Positions 35,210 to 48,408 of a stretch of DNA of 64,000 nt are shown here, piece after piece. The notes beneath the pieces were generated by a model, which saw only the letters and a program-made list of their open reading frames with translations, was not told the origin of the DNA and made no database searches. Where the stretch lies: positions 248,001 through 312,000 of the forward strand of contig NZ_AXDW01000001.1 in assembly GCF_000474945.1 (NCBI RefSeq). The letters are read 5' to 3'. Origin of the DNA: Solimonas soli DSM 21787. GTDB taxonomy: Bacteria > Pseudomonadota > Gammaproteobacteria > Nevskiales > Nevskiaceae. The position numbers and the translations under genes are program-made. Positions within the stretch are counted from its first letter, which is position 1. Each line of letters begins with the position of its first letter.

Positions 35210-35839
35210 TTACACCGCACGGAAGTTGCGCGCCAGCAAATAAACTTCACTAGAGCGGGCACGGGATGCCTTGGGTTTGCGGATGGTCACGGTCTCGAAA
35301 GCGTCGCGCATCGCCTTGACGTAGGCGTCGAAGCCCTCGCCCTGGAACGCCTTGACCAGCAGCGTGCCTTTCGGCTTCAGATGCGCCTTGGCGAACTCGA
35401 GTGCCAGCTCGCCGAGATAGATGCTGCTCGCCTGGTCGGCGATGTCGACGCCGGACAGGTTCGGCGCCATGTCGCTGAGCACGACGTCGACCAGCTGGTC
35501 GCCGACCTTCGCCTCCAGCTGGTGCAGGACCGCGTCCTCGCGAAAGTCGCCGACGATGATGTCGACGCCCGGCACCGGATCGAAAGGCAGGATGTCGAGC
35601 GCGAACAGCTGGCCCTTGCTGCCGAGCAGCGGCCGGGCGTACTGGCTCCAGCCGCCCGGCGCGGCGCCGAGGTCGACGACGATCTGGCCCGGACGCAGGA
35701 GCTTGTCCTTCTCCTGGATTTCCTTGAGCTTGAACACCGCCCGCGAGCGATAGCCGAGCCGCCGCGCTTCCTGGACGTAAGGATCGGCTTCGTGTTCGGC
35801 AATCCAGCGTGCGGAGCTGGGACGACGTTTCTGGGTCAT
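35210..35839 (-). CDS. rlmE: 23S rRNA 2'-O-methyltransferase RlmE
   Basis: This enzyme methylates U2552 of 23S rRNA. With the start at 35839 (MTQKRRPSSARW) it is 209 residues, the same as the E. coli protein; an in-frame ATG at 35854 is possible. The SAM motif DLGAAPGGWSQ is present, and the catalytic K-D-K-E set can be read from FKLKEIQ, LSDMAPN, LLVKAFQGEG and SSEVYLLAR. It is adjacent to ftsH as expected. The yhbY gene that often lies between greA and rlmE is absent. Confidence 0.97.
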   Translation of the reverse strand: MTQKRRPSSARWIAEHEADPYVQEARRLGYRSRAVFKLKEIQEKDKLLRPGQIVVDLGAAPGGWSQYARPLLGSKGQLFALDILPFDPVPGVDIIVGDFREDAVLHQLEAKVGDQLVDVVLSDMAPNLSGVDIADQASSIYLGELALEFAKAHLKPKGTLLVKAFQGEGFDAYVKAMRDAFETVTIRKPKASRARSSEVYLLARNFRAV

Positions 35840-35902
35840 GGAGGCAACCGGCATGCCGGCTATCTGCGGGCGTTCAGGCGGACTTCAAGTCCGCCGCGCC
35901 CC

Positions 35903-36379
35903 TCAGAGGTAGCGGACCGCGACGACCTCGAGTTCGCGCACGCCGTTCGGCGTCGAAACCTGCACCACGTCGCCTTCGGTCTTGCCGATCAAGGCCTTGG
36001 CGATGGGGCTGTTGAACGACAGCAGGCCTGCCTTCACGTCCGCCTCGTCCTCGCCGACGATCTGGTACGTCGTCTCCTCGCCGCTGTCGGCGTCGGCCAG
36101 CTGCACCGTCGCGCCGAAGATGATCTTGCCGTTCGCCGACACCGCCGTCGGATCGATGATCTGCGCGTTCGACAGCTTGGCCTCGATTTCCTGGATACGG
36201 CCCTCGTTGAAGCCGTGCTGCTCGCGCGCGGCGTGGTATTCGGCGTTCTCCTTGAGATCACCGTGCGAGCGCGCCTCCTCCACCGCGGCAATGATTTGCG
36301 GGCGCAGCACGCTCTTGCGGTGGCGCAGTTCCTCACGCAGCCGGTCGGCGCCGCGTAGCGTCATCGGGGTCTTGCTCAT
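35903..36379 (-). CDS. greA: Transcription elongation factor GreA
   Basis: A 158-residue protein, the usual GreA length. The N-terminal coiled coil carries the acidic tip ([14 protein letters not shown]) that reaches through the RNA polymerase secondary channel and triggers cleavage of backtracked RNA. The C-terminal FKBP-like domain ends in [12 protein letters not shown]. Start at 36379 gives [14 protein letters not shown], aligning with known GreA N-termini. It follows carB on the minus strand. Confidence 0.97.
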   Translation of the reverse strand: MSKTPMTLRGADRLREELRHRKSVLRPQIIAAVEEARSHGDLKENAEYHAAREQHGFNEGRIQEIEAKLSNAQIIDPTAVSANGKIIFGATVQLADADSGEETTYQIVGEDEADVKAGLLSFNSPIAKALIGKTEGDVVQVSTPNGVRELEVVAVRYL

Positions 36380-36404
36380 CTCGATACCAGGCTGGGCAAA
36401 GGGC

Positions 36405-36425
36405 AAAAAGGACGCCGGCCGGCGT
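36405..36425 (-). terminator. Weak terminator-like palindrome between carB and greA
   Basis: The palindrome ACGCCGGCCGGCGT (36412-36425) can fold into a short stem with a GGCC loop and is followed on the minus strand by CCTTTTTG. It could end the carAB transcript before greA. The stem is short, so support is modest. Confidence 0.4.
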
Positions 36426-36520
36426 TGAGCCGACCCTGCGTCCGTCTGGGAATGACCAAAGATACCATCCCCTCCCCGCCGCGCCCACCCCTCGGGCGAC
36501 GCGGCAGGGCGGGATCCGGC

Positions 36521-39754
<3,234 letters not shown>

Positions 39755-39774
39755 CGTGCGAACTCTTCTGAAAG

Positions 39775-40422
39775 CTAATTGGCCACGGCCGTTGCCAGCC
39801 GTGCACTGAAACCGAGGAACAGCGCCCCCACTCCGCCGGTCGCGCCCGCGCTCAGGCGGCGGCGCGCACGGAACGCCGCGGCAAGGCGGTGCCCGGAGAA
39901 AATCAGGGTGCTGAGATAGGCGAAGCTGGCGGCCTGCGCGATCGCGCCGAGCACGGCGAACGACAGCGCCGGATGGGCATAGCTGCGATCGACGAACTGG
40001 ATGAAGAAGGACATGAAGAACAGGATGGCCTTCGGATTGAGCAGGCTGATCGCCAGCGCGCGGCGAAATGGATGCGGCGCCGGCGGCGGCAGATACGGCG
40101 TCGCCTCGCTCGCCGGAGCGCGGCGCCACAGGCGCCAGGCGCTGCGCAGCATGCCGAGGCCGAGCCAGGCGAGGTAGGCGGCGCCGGCCCACTTCAGGGC
40201 GAAGAACAGCTGCGGATAGGCACGCAGCAGCGAGGCGACGCCGGCCGCCGCCAGCACCATCAGCACGAGGTCGCCGACGAATACCCCGCAGGCGGCGCGG
40301 TAGCCGGTGCGCACGCCGTCGCGTGCCGCGACGCTCAGCACGAACATCGAATTCGGGCCGGGCAGCAGAACGATGATCACCACCCCGATCACGTAAGTGG
40401 CGATGTCGGTGATTCCCAGCAT
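39775..40422 (-). CDS. LysE/RhtB-family amino-acid exporter
   Basis: A 215-residue inner-membrane protein with about six helices. The family signature [21 protein letters not shown] is at residues 20-40 and the [17 protein letters not shown] element is in the second half. Members export amino acids such as threonine, homoserine, leucine or arginine. The gene lies between carA (3-base gap) and carB (20-base gap), suggesting a link with arginine or pyrimidine precursor balance. I recall a similar LysE gene between carA and carB in Pseudomonas, so the arrangement is not unique. The substrate is unknown. Confidence 0.9.
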   Translation of the reverse strand: MLGITDIATYVIGVVIIVLLPGPNSMFVLSVAARDGVRTGYRAACGVFVGDLVLMVLAAAGVASLLRAYPQLFFALKWAGAAYLAWLGLGMLRSAWRLWRRAPASEATPYLPPPAPHPFRRALAISLLNPKAILFFMSFFIQFVDRSYAHPALSFAVLGAIAQAASFAYLSTLIFSGHRLAAAFRARRRLSAGATGGVGALFLGFSARLATAVAN

Positions 40423-40425
40423 GGC

Positions 40426-41562
40426 TTACCGCCGCTCGGCCATCGAACGCACGAAGCGGTCGAACAGCTCGGCGACGTCGTGCGGGCCGGGGCTGGCCTC
40501 GGGATGGCCCTGGAAGCTGAAGGCCGGCGCGTCGAGCACGCGCAGGCCCTGGTTCGAACCGTCGAACAGCGAGCGGTGGGTGGCCACCACGTTGTTCGGC
40601 AGCGTGGCCTCGTCGACGGCGAAGCCGTGGTTCTGGCTGGTGATCATCACGCGGCCGGTCTCGATGTCCTGCACCGGGTGATTGGCGCCATGGTGGCCGA
40701 GCTTCATCTTCACGGTGCGGGCGCCGAGCGCCAGGCCGAGAATCTGGTGGCCGAGGCAGATGCCGAACAGCGGGATCATCTTCGCCAGGAACTCGCGCGC
40801 GGCGGCGATCGCGTAGTCGCAGGGCTCCGGATCGCCGGGGCCGTTGGCGAGCAGCACGCCGTCCGGCTTGAGCCTGAGCACCTCCGCGGCCGGCGTCTGC
40901 GCGGGCACGACGGTCACGCGGCAGTCGCGGTCGACGAGCAGGCGCAGGATGTTGCGCTTGACGCCGAAATCGTAGACGACCACGTGGTAGCTGCCGTCGG
41001 TCTTCTCGACCTCGCGGTTGGTCTCCAGCGTCCACGAACCGCGCGTCCAGGCGTAAGGCGCCTTGACCGACACGACCTTCGCGAGGTCCATGCCCTTCAG
41101 GCCCGGGAACGCCCGCGCCGCGTCAAGCGCCTTCTTCTCGCTGATGCGGCTGCCGGCCAGGATGCAGCCGTTCTGCGCACCCTTGTCGCGCAGGAGGCGG
41201 GTCAGGCGGCGGGTGTCGATGCCGGCGATGGCGACCGTCTTGTTCGCCTTCAGGTAGTCCCGGAAGTCCTGCGTCGAGCGGAAATTGCTGTGCCGACGCG
41301 GCGCTTCGCGCAGGACGAGGCCGGCGATGTGCACGCGGTCGGCCTCCATGTCCTCGGCATTGGTGCCGACGTTGCCGATGTGCGGGTACGTGAGGGTGAC
41401 GATCTGCTCGCGGTACGAGGGATCGGTGAGGATCTCCTGGTAGCCGGTCATGGCCGTATTGAAAACGACTTCGCCGACCGTCTGTCCGTCACTGCCAATG
41501 GAAACGCCCTTGAAAACGGAACCATCGGCGAGGGCGAGCAGGGCCGGTTTGAAGTCGGTCAT
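40426..41562 (-). CDS. carA: Carbamoyl-phosphate synthase small (glutaminase) subunit
   Basis: A 378-residue protein with the N-terminal CPSase_sm_chain domain ([20 protein letters not shown]) and a C-terminal class I glutamine amidotransferase domain. The nucleophile is Cys in FGICLGHQ and the His/Glu pair lies in [12 protein letters not shown]. It hydrolyses glutamine and channels ammonia to CarB. It follows a clear terminator that separates it from the TrpB-like gene, so it probably has its own promoter. Confidence 0.98.
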   Translation of the reverse strand: MTDFKPALLALADGSVFKGVSIGSDGQTVGEVVFNTAMTGYQEILTDPSYREQIVTLTYPHIGNVGTNAEDMEADRVHIAGLVLREAPRRHSNFRSTQDFRDYLKANKTVAIAGIDTRRLTRLLRDKGAQNGCILAGSRISEKKALDAARAFPGLKGMDLAKVVSVKAPYAWTRGSWTLETNREVEKTDGSYHVVVYDFGVKRNILRLLVDRDCRVTVVPAQTPAAEVLRLKPDGVLLANGPGDPEPCDYAIAAAREFLAKMIPLFGICLGHQILGLALGARTVKMKLGHHGANHPVQDIETGRVMITSQNHGFAVDEATLPNNVVATHRSLFDGSNQGLRVLDAPAFSFQGHPEASPGPHDVAELFDRFVRSMAERR

Positions 41563-41591
41563 AAGCGTTCGGTTTCCAGGTGACGGATACG

Positions 41592-41614
41592 AAAACGGGG
41601 GCGATGAGCCCCCG
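41592..41614 (-). terminator. Rho-independent terminator after the TrpB-like gene
   Basis: On the minus strand CGGGGGC-TCATC-GCCCCCG (41614-41596) forms a 7-base G+C stem with a 5-base loop, directly followed by TTTT. It lies about 65 bases past the stop of the TrpB-like gene and about 30 bases before carA. Confidence 0.7.
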
Positions 41615-41679
41615 CTTCGAATCTGGGCGCGAATTCTATACGAACTTGCCGCGCCGCAACACCTGTCACGCGATTTTCA

Positions 41680-43125
41680 TCACAGCGGCACGCCCATCGC
41701 CTTGCCGATCTCCCAGATGTTCTTGTCGACGTTCTCGGCCATCACCACGATCACCGTCTGCTCCGCGCTCATGCGGGCCGCTTCCTGGCAGGCCCAGCCC
41801 AGCGCATACGAGGTCTGGATCGCCGGGATCACGCCCTCGTGCTTGCTGAGGTCGTAGACCGCGCGCTTGGCCGCCGTCGCCGAGCCCTTGACGTATTCCA
41901 CACGGCCGCTGGCCTTCAGCCAGGCGTGTTCGCGGGTCGTGCGCGGATAGTCCATGCCCTCCATGATGGTCGCCGCGCGCTGCTGCTCGCGCATCGACAG
42001 CGCATGCGGCCCGGTCGGCTGCTGGGTCGGCGCCTCGAGGTAGTCCTGGCCTTCGACGCAGACCATGCGCGTGCCGGCGGCCTTGAGGAACGGCGGGAAC
42101 AGGCCGACGGCGTCGGCATTGTCGCCGGCGCGCGCCACCAGGAGGTCCGGCGCCTTCTTGTTGATGCCGTACAGCTGGCGGCGGCACTCGCGCCCGGCGA
42201 CTGCCGCGAATTCGAGGGTCAGCATCGGATACGGGTGCGGCGCCGCGTCGAGGCCCATGACCAGGAAGGTGTCGGCGCTGTTGGAACCCCAGTGATCCCA
42301 GGCTTCCTTGCGGACATCGCCGCTCTTCTTGCGGCCCATGCCCGATTCGGTGACGTTGGCGCCCATCAGCCACATGCGGAACACGTTGCCGGCGTGCAGC
42401 TGCATCTGGTCGCTGTCCATATAAATGATGGCGTTCAGACCCAGGCGGGCGGCGATCGCCGCCACCACCACGCCGCTGCGCCCGGTCGGGCTGAACGACA
42501 CCAGTGTTTTCTTGCCCATGCGGCGGGCCAGCATGGCCTGGCCGAGCACGGCGGCGAGAAGATGCGAGGGCTGCGTATTGAGGTCCTCGCGCTTCAGATA
42601 GATGCGCGCGCCGCCGACCTGCTGCGAAAGGCGCGCGGCGAACTGCAGGGACGACGGATGGCCGGCGCTCTGGATCAGCTCGAGATCCAGCTCGGCGATG
42701 AAACGCGGGTCCCTGCGCACCGCCTCGTAGGCCTCGGCCACTTCGGCGAGCGGCTTGCGGAAGCGTTCCTCCTCGCCGATGCGGGTGTAGGCGGTGACCG
42801 GCGTGATCGCCTTGGCGCCGATGAACTCGATCTTGTCGCCCGCCGGCGCTTCCGCGAACAGCGGGTCGCCGGCCGCGAGCATGCGTCCCATGCTGACGAT
42901 CTTGCGCCACTCCTCCGAGCGCAGGCTGCCGGGAATCTGGGCGTGCACGAAGCGGGCCTGCTCCAGGAACGCATCGACCTTGCGCGTTTCGTAGTACAGC
43001 TCGGCGAGACGCAGGCGCAGGTCGAGCAGCTGTGGCCGCTTGGCGACCTGCTGCTGCAACAGTTTTTCGAGATCGTCGTAGAACGCCCCTGCGTCCTGAC
43101 TTCCCGCATCCTTGCTGGCGGTCAC
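41680..43125 (-). CDS. TrpB-fold protein without PLP lysine, with helical N-terminal extension
   Basis: A 481-residue protein; the GTG at 43125 is chosen for GAGGAG upstream. Residues ~100-481 align along their length with tryptophan synthase beta chain (YLKREDLN, NVFRMWLMGANV, GPHPYP-like APHPYPMLT, EGVIPAIQTSYAL). The PLP region reads KREDLNTQPSHLL where TrpB has HK: Leu189 replaces the Schiff-base lysine. The catalytic-glutamate region ETGAGQHG is SPTGRSG, GGGSN is AGDNAD, and SGRGDKD is AENVDKN. Residues ~12-65 look like TPR-type helices. It therefore cannot work as a tryptophan synthase and is probably a binding or scaffold protein. It lies upstream of carA but is separated from it by a terminator. 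Confidence 0.82.
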   Translation of the reverse strand: MTASKDAGSQDAGAFYDDLEKLLQQQVAKRPQLLDLRLRLAELYYETRKVDAFLEQARFVHAQIPGSLRSEEWRKIVSMGRMLAAGDPLFAEAPAGDKIEFIGAKAITPVTAYTRIGEEERFRKPLAEVAEAYEAVRRDPRFIAELDLELIQSAGHPSSLQFAARLSQQVGGARIYLKREDLNTQPSHLLAAVLGQAMLARRMGKKTLVSFSPTGRSGVVVAAIAARLGLNAIIYMDSDQMQLHAGNVFRMWLMGANVTESGMGRKKSGDVRKEAWDHWGSNSADTFLVMGLDAAPHPYPMLTLEFAAVAGRECRRQLYGINKKAPDLLVARAGDNADAVGLFPPFLKAAGTRMVCVEGQDYLEAPTQQPTGPHALSMREQQRAATIMEGMDYPRTTREHAWLKASGRVEYVKGSATAAKRAVYDLSKHEGVIPAIQTSYALGWACQEAARMSAEQTVIVVMAENVDKNIWEIGKAMGVPL

Positions 43126-43172
43126 TGTTGCTCCTCGAATTGGTCTGCCGCCCAGTATAGGGGCCGCTCCGA

Positions 43173-44276
43173 TCAGAGCGCCAAGGCGAGCTGATGGCCG
43201 CTCGTTTCCGGCACCCGAAAGGCGTCGCAGCGCAGCGACGGCAGGCCGCGGCCGGCATAGCCGAGGCGCCGGCAGGCGATGCGGAAACGCTGCTCGATGA
43301 CCTGCACGTAGGCGCCCTCGCCCTTCATGCGCGTGCCGAAGCGCGGATCGTTGAGACGGCCGCCGCGCATCTGCTCGACCAGGCTCAGCACATGCGCCGC
43401 CTTCAGCGGCACGTGCGTGTCCAGCCATTCCCGGAACAGGTCCTTCACCTCGTGCGGCAGCCTCAGCATGCCGTAAGAGGCCTGCCGCGCGCCGGCCTCG
43501 CGGGCGGCGCCGAGAATGGCCTCGAGCTCGGCATCGTTGACGAACGGAATCACCGGCGAATACAGGACCGTGGTCGGCACGCCCGCGTCCGCCAGCATCT
43601 TCAGCGCGCGCAGGCGCGACGCGCCGGAGGCCGCACGCGGCTCCAGCGTGCGCTTCAGCTCCGGCCGCAGCGTGGTGATCGACAGCGCGACGTTGACGAG
43701 ACCGTCGCGGGCCAGATCGCCGAGCAGGTCGAGGTCGCGTTCGAGCAGCGCCGCGCCCTTGGTGACGATGCCGACGGGATGGCGGAAGCGCACCATGACC
43801 TCGAGCAGGCTGCGCGTGATCTTCAGCTCGCGCTCGACCGGCTGATAGGGATCGGTGTTGGCGCCGAGCGAAATCGTCTCGCAGCGATAGCCCGGCTTGC
43901 GCAGCTCCGCTTCGAGCAGCGCCGCGGCGTCCGGCTTGTAGAACAGCCGGGTCTCGAAATCGAGGCCCGGCGAGAGGTTCAGGTAGGCATGGCTCGGCCG
44001 CGCGAAGCAGTAGATGCAGCCGTGTTCGCAGCCGCGGTAGGGATTGATCGTCTGCGTGAACGGCAGGTCCGGCGACTGGTTGCGCGAGATGATGCTGCGC
44101 GCCTGATCGACCTGCAGCGTGGTCTTCGGCGACGGCGTGGACTCCTCGTCGAGCAGCCAGCCGTCGTCGAATCGCTCGCGCCGCGCCGCTTCGAAGCGCC
44201 CTTCGGGTCGCGATGCCGTACCGCGGCCCTTGAGTTTTCGTTCTTCGTGGCGATCGCCCATGGTCGCTTGCCTCAT
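43173..44276 (-). CDS. Radical SAM protein (PA0069/SplB-like family)
   Basis: A 367-residue protein with the radical SAM cluster motif CEHGCIYC (Cys83, Cys87, Cys90) in the context INPYRGCEHGCIYCFARPSHAY. This context is characteristic of a widespread family of uncharacterised proteins related to spore photoproduct lyase. A downstream TTLRPELKRTLEPRAAS segment also fits. The substrate is unknown; a role in nucleic-acid repair or modification is only a guess from family resemblance. Start may be ATG 44276 or 44261. Confidence 0.88.
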   Translation of the reverse strand: MRQATMGDRHEERKLKGRGTASRPEGRFEAARRERFDDGWLLDEESTPSPKTTLQVDQARSIISRNQSPDLPFTQTINPYRGCEHGCIYCFARPSHAYLNLSPGLDFETRLFYKPDAAALLEAELRKPGYRCETISLGANTDPYQPVERELKITRSLLEVMVRFRHPVGIVTKGAALLERDLDLLGDLARDGLVNVALSITTLRPELKRTLEPRAASGASRLRALKMLADAGVPTTVLYSPVIPFVNDAELEAILGAAREAGARQASYGMLRLPHEVKDLFREWLDTHVPLKAAHVLSLVEQMRGGRLNDPRFGTRMKGEGAYVQVIEQRFRIACRRLGYAGRGLPSLRCDAFRVPETSGHQLALAL

Positions 44277-44333
44277 CGCGCGCAGAGGGCCGGGATTGTC
44301 GCGAGGGCCGGGCTCAGGTGCCGAGCCACGCGC

Positions 44334-45635
44334 TCACCGGCCGTGCAGATAGTCCCAGCTGAGGCGCGTCAGCGCCTCGACGCCGGTCTGCAGGGCCGCC
44401 TCGTCCATGGAGAAACGCGGCGAATGATTGGCGCCGACGCTGTCCGGATCGGCGCCTTTCGGACGCACGCCGACGAACAGGAACAGGCCGGGAATCTCGC
44501 GCGCGAAGAACGAGAAATCCTCGGCGCCGAGCATCGGCCGCGCCTCGAACAGACGCTCGCCGAAGGCGCGGCACAGGGTCGGCAGCATCTTCTGGGTCAG
44601 CTGCGCATCGTTGACGGTGACCGGGTAGGCGTGGCGCTCGCTGATGTGGACCTCGGCGCTGGCGCCGGAGGCCTGCGCGATGTCCTGCGCCGTGCGCGTC
44701 ACGCGCTCGTGCAGCTGGCGGCGCATGTCCTCGTCGAGCGCGCGCAGCGTGCCCTTCATCTGGACCTGGTCGGGAATGATGTTGTCGCGCACGCCACCCT
44801 CGATCTTGCCGATCGTGACGATGGTCGGCGCCCTGGTGACGTCCATCTGCCGGCTGGGAATCGTCTGCAGGCCGAGTACGATCTGGCTCGCCACGACGAT
44901 CGGATCGATGCCCTGCCACGGCGCTGCACCGTGCGTCTGCCTGCCCTTGACGACGATGCGCAGGTCGTCGGCGCTGGCCATGACGCCGCCGGCCCGGTAG
45001 CCGACCGTGCCGACCTCGTACTGCGAGAACAGATGCAGGCCGAAGATCGCCTCGGGCTTCGGGTCCCTGGCGAGCACGCCTTCCTTGACCATCAGCTGCG
45101 CACCGCCTTCCTCGCCGAGCGGCGCACTCTCCTCGGCCGGCTGGAAGATGAACTTCACCGTGCCCGGCAGTTCCTCGCGCTTGGCCGCGAGCACCGCGGC
45201 GACGCCGAGCAGGATCGCCATGTGCCCGTCGTGGCCGCAGGCGTGCATGACGCCGACCTCGCGGCCGTCGTAGTTGCCGCGCACCGTCGACCTGAAGGGC
45301 ACGTCGACCTCCTCGGTGACGGGCAGCGCGTCCATGTCGGCGCGCAAGGCGATCACCGGCCCCGGCCGGCCGCCGCGCAGCACCGCGACGACGCCGGTAT
45401 GCGCGACGCCGGTCTGCACCTCGAGCTTGAGCGCGCGCAGCTTCCCGGCCAGGTACTTGGCCGTCGCGAACTCGCGGTTCGACAGCTCCGGATGCTGGTG
45501 CAGGTAGCGCCGGTCGGCGATCACCGCCGGCGCGACGCCGTCGATCAGCGGCGTCAGCTCGTCGGCGGCGTGCGCCGGCGCCAGCGGCCCGGCCGCGGCG
45601 AGTAACAGGAACAACGAGGCGCGGGGCAGACGCAT
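44334..45635 (-). CDS. M20-family amidohydrolase, exported
   Basis: A 433-residue di-metal hydrolase with a signal peptide (about residues 1-23, ending APAHA), so it acts in the periplasm. Metal ligands appear in RADMDALPV, HACGHDGHMA and FQPAEESAPLGEEGG, and a C-terminal LGAEDFSFFARE. This is the hippurate/indole-acetyl-amino-acid hydrolase (AmhX/HipO) pattern, which cleaves N-acylated amino acids or small amides. It lies 43 bases after the GNAT gene. Confidence 0.9.
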   Translation of the reverse strand: MRLPRASLFLLLAAAGPLAPAHAADELTPLIDGVAPAVIADRRYLHQHPELSNREFATAKYLAGKLRALKLEVQTGVAHTGVVAVLRGGRPGPVIALRADMDALPVTEEVDVPFRSTVRGNYDGREVGVMHACGHDGHMAILLGVAAVLAAKREELPGTVKFIFQPAEESAPLGEEGGAQLMVKEGVLARDPKPEAIFGLHLFSQYEVGTVGYRAGGVMASADDLRIVVKGRQTHGAAPWQGIDPIVVASQIVLGLQTIPSRQMDVTRAPTIVTIGKIEGGVRDNIIPDQVQMKGTLRALDEDMRRQLHERVTRTAQDIAQASGASAEVHISERHAYPVTVNDAQLTQKMLPTLCRAFGERLFEARPMLGAEDFSFFAREIPGLFLFVGVRPKGADPDSVGANHSPRFSMDEAALQTGVEALTRLSWDYLHGR

Positions 45636-45678
45636 GGCGGGCGGCCGGTCGAGCCGCCACGGCGGCGGCCCGCCCGTT

Positions 45679-46173
45679 CTACCGCGACTCGGCGGTCCGC
45701 GCCAGACGCTGCAAGGCTGCGCCGCTGACGCGGTTGATGATCCATTCGCGCTTCAGCTCGGCACCGAGACTGTCGTAGAAACGGATCGCCGGCTCGTTCC
45801 AGTCGAGCACCGTCCATTCGTAGCGGCCGCAGCCACGCTCGACGCCGATGCGGGCGACTTCCGCGAGCAGCCGCTTGCCGATGCCGAAGCCGCGAAACGC
45901 CGGCTGCACGAACAGGTCTTCGAGCCAGATGCCCGGCTTGCCGACGAAGGTCGAATAGTGGTGGAAGAACAGCGCGAAACCGGCCGCCTCGCCGCCGGCC
46001 TCGGCGATGATCGCCTCGGCGTAGGGCCGCGGCCCGAACAGGTGCTCGCGCAGCGCCGCCTCGGTCGCCACGCATTCGTGCTCGAGCTTCTCGTACTGCG
46101 CGAGGGCGCGGATCAGCGACAGCAGCAGCGCGCAGTCTTCGACCGCCGCCGCGCGCAGACGAACGTCGGCCAT
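45679..46173 (-). CDS. GNAT N-acetyltransferase (SSAT/thialysine-type)
   Basis: A 164-residue acetyltransferase. The acetyl-CoA loop is VQPAFRGFGIGKRLL (near 88-102), preceded by LEDLFV, and the C-terminal part has the NEPAIRFYDSLGAE motif. The N-terminal LIRALAQYEKLEHECVAT text matches spermidine/spermine or thialysine acetyltransferases. It acetylates a small amine, identity not determined. It starts 3 bases after the dapB stop, indicating one transcript. Confidence 0.88.
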   Translation of the reverse strand: MADVRLRAAAVEDCALLLSLIRALAQYEKLEHECVATEAALREHLFGPRPYAEAIIAEAGGEAAGFALFFHHYSTFVGKPGIWLEDLFVQPAFRGFGIGKRLLAEVARIGVERGCGRYEWTVLDWNEPAIRFYDSLGAELKREWIINRVSGAALQRLARTAESR

Positions 46174-46176
46174 CGA

Positions 46177-47022
<846 letters not shown>

Positions 47023-47057
47023 TTAGCGATGCCCGCCGACGCGCGCAGCCCGCGCGC

Positions 47058-48005
47058 TCAGACTTCGATCTCGTGCGGCTCGGACGCGAAGCCGATGCCG
47101 AGAGCGCCTTCGCCGACGTTGATGCCGCCGGTCACGCTCATCATGCTCTCCAGCACTTCGACGCCGTGCTCGTGGCAGATCCGCACCAGCTCGGCGTAGC
47201 CCGGCAGCGCGCGCATCTCGCGCAGATCGCCGCCGTAGCTCAGCACCAGCGTCGGCGTCAGCAGGCCGCCGCTGCGGATGCGCTGGCCGACGAAGCCGAG
47301 CACCTTGGCGCTGGCATCGTCGAAGTGACGCAGCTTGGCGACCGGCCGCGTGTCGTTGCGATAGCCGCGCAGCACCGGCTTGATGTCGAGCACCGTGCCG
47401 AGCGCGGCGCCGACCCAACCGACGCTGCGGTCGCCCTTCTTCTGGCCGCGCACCCGCAGGTAGTGCAGGTCGCGCGGAATCATGTAGCCGTAAGTGTTCT
47501 GCACGATGTACTCGACGCGCTCGCGGATCTTGTTCGGATTGCGCTGGCCTGACTCGATCAGGCGCACCACTTCGACCGCGCTGACCGCCTGCGCCGAAAA
47601 CAGGTTCTGCGTGTCGATCACGCGCAGGGCGAACGGGCCGGGCACGCCGGCCTGGGCGCGGATCGGCTTGTAGTCGTTGAGGATCGCGAACGAGGCGCGC
47701 GTGGCGTTGGCGTGGATCGGGCTGCGGCTGCTGGCGATCGTCAGGCAGAACACGAAGTCGTAGTCGATCACCAGCTTCTGCAGGAACACGTCGCGGATCT
47801 GCTCGACGCTGAACGGCGACGAGCCGGCGTCGCCGTCGGCGCCGAGATGCTCGTTGTAGAAGTGCAGCGTCGTTTCCGGATCGCGCTGATCGACCAGATC
47901 GTGGCCACCGAGATGAATCGTGATCGGCAGGATCTGGATGTGGTGCTTTTCGATGAACTCCGGCGGCAGATCGCACGCCGAATCGACCACTACGCCGATG
48001 CGCAT
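47058..48005 (-). CDS. DegV-family fatty-acid-binding protein
   Basis: A 315-residue protein starting at ATG 48005 with GGAGGAG five bases upstream. It shows the DegV pattern: VVDSACDLP at the N-terminus, the fatty-acid carboxylate-binding IASSRSPIHANA segment (in place of the usual SSxLSGTYQ), and the C-terminal GALGIGFAS with a preceding GGINVGEG. FakB-like proteins present fatty acids to a kinase for phospholipid synthesis; no FakA-like kinase is seen nearby. It sits between the MazG-like gene and dapB. Confidence 0.83.
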   Translation of the reverse strand: MRIGVVVDSACDLPPEFIEKHHIQILPITIHLGGHDLVDQRDPETTLHFYNEHLGADGDAGSSPFSVEQIRDVFLQKLVIDYDFVFCLTIASSRSPIHANATRASFAILNDYKPIRAQAGVPGPFALRVIDTQNLFSAQAVSAVEVVRLIESGQRNPNKIRERVEYIVQNTYGYMIPRDLHYLRVRGQKKGDRSVGWVGAALGTVLDIKPVLRGYRNDTRPVAKLRHFDDASAKVLGFVGQRIRSGGLLTPTLVLSYGGDLREMRALPGYAELVRICHEHGVEVLESMMSVTGGINVGEGALGIGFASEPHEIEV

Positions 48006-48030
48006 GGCGTCTCCTCCCTGATGTACGGCC

Positions 48031-48408
48031 TTAAGGTTGGCCTTGTTTTTCCATGCGCTTGGCTTCTTGCCAGCGCGCTTCCATCTGCTCCAGGCGTCGA
48101 GGATCGCCCATCGGCGGCAGCGCTTCAAGGCCGGCCCGCACGTGCGCGAAGCGGCGCGCGAACTTGTCGTTGGCGCCGGCGAGCGCGGCCGGCGCGTCGA
48201 CGCCGAGATGGCGCGCGAGGTTGACCGCCATGAACAGCAGATCGCCGAGCTCGTCCGCGGCGCGCAGAGGGCCTTGCGCCGCGGCTTCGCGCAGCTCGGC
48301 CGATTCCTCGGCCAGCTTGTCGAACAGCTCCTCGAGATGGCGCCAGTCGAAGCCGAGCGCCGCCGCTTCCCGCTGCAGGCGCAAGGCCTCGCGCAGCGGG
48401 TCAGCCAT
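48031..48408 (-). CDS. Single-domain MazG-like nucleotide pyrophosphohydrolase
   Basis: A 125-residue all-helical protein with the EExxE...ExxD metal motif of MazG (EESAELREAA, then ADELGDLLFMAVN). Full MazG is about 260-280 residues with two such domains; this has only one and resembles the C-terminal half. The family hydrolyses nucleoside triphosphates to monophosphates and pyrophosphate. It overlaps the end of the NUDIX gene by eight bases. Confidence 0.85.
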   Translation of the reverse strand: MADPLREALRLQREAAALGFDWRHLEELFDKLAEESAELREAAAQGPLRAADELGDLLFMAVNLARHLGVDAPAALAGANDKFARRFAHVRAGLEALPPMGDPRRLEQMEARWQEAKRMEKQGQP

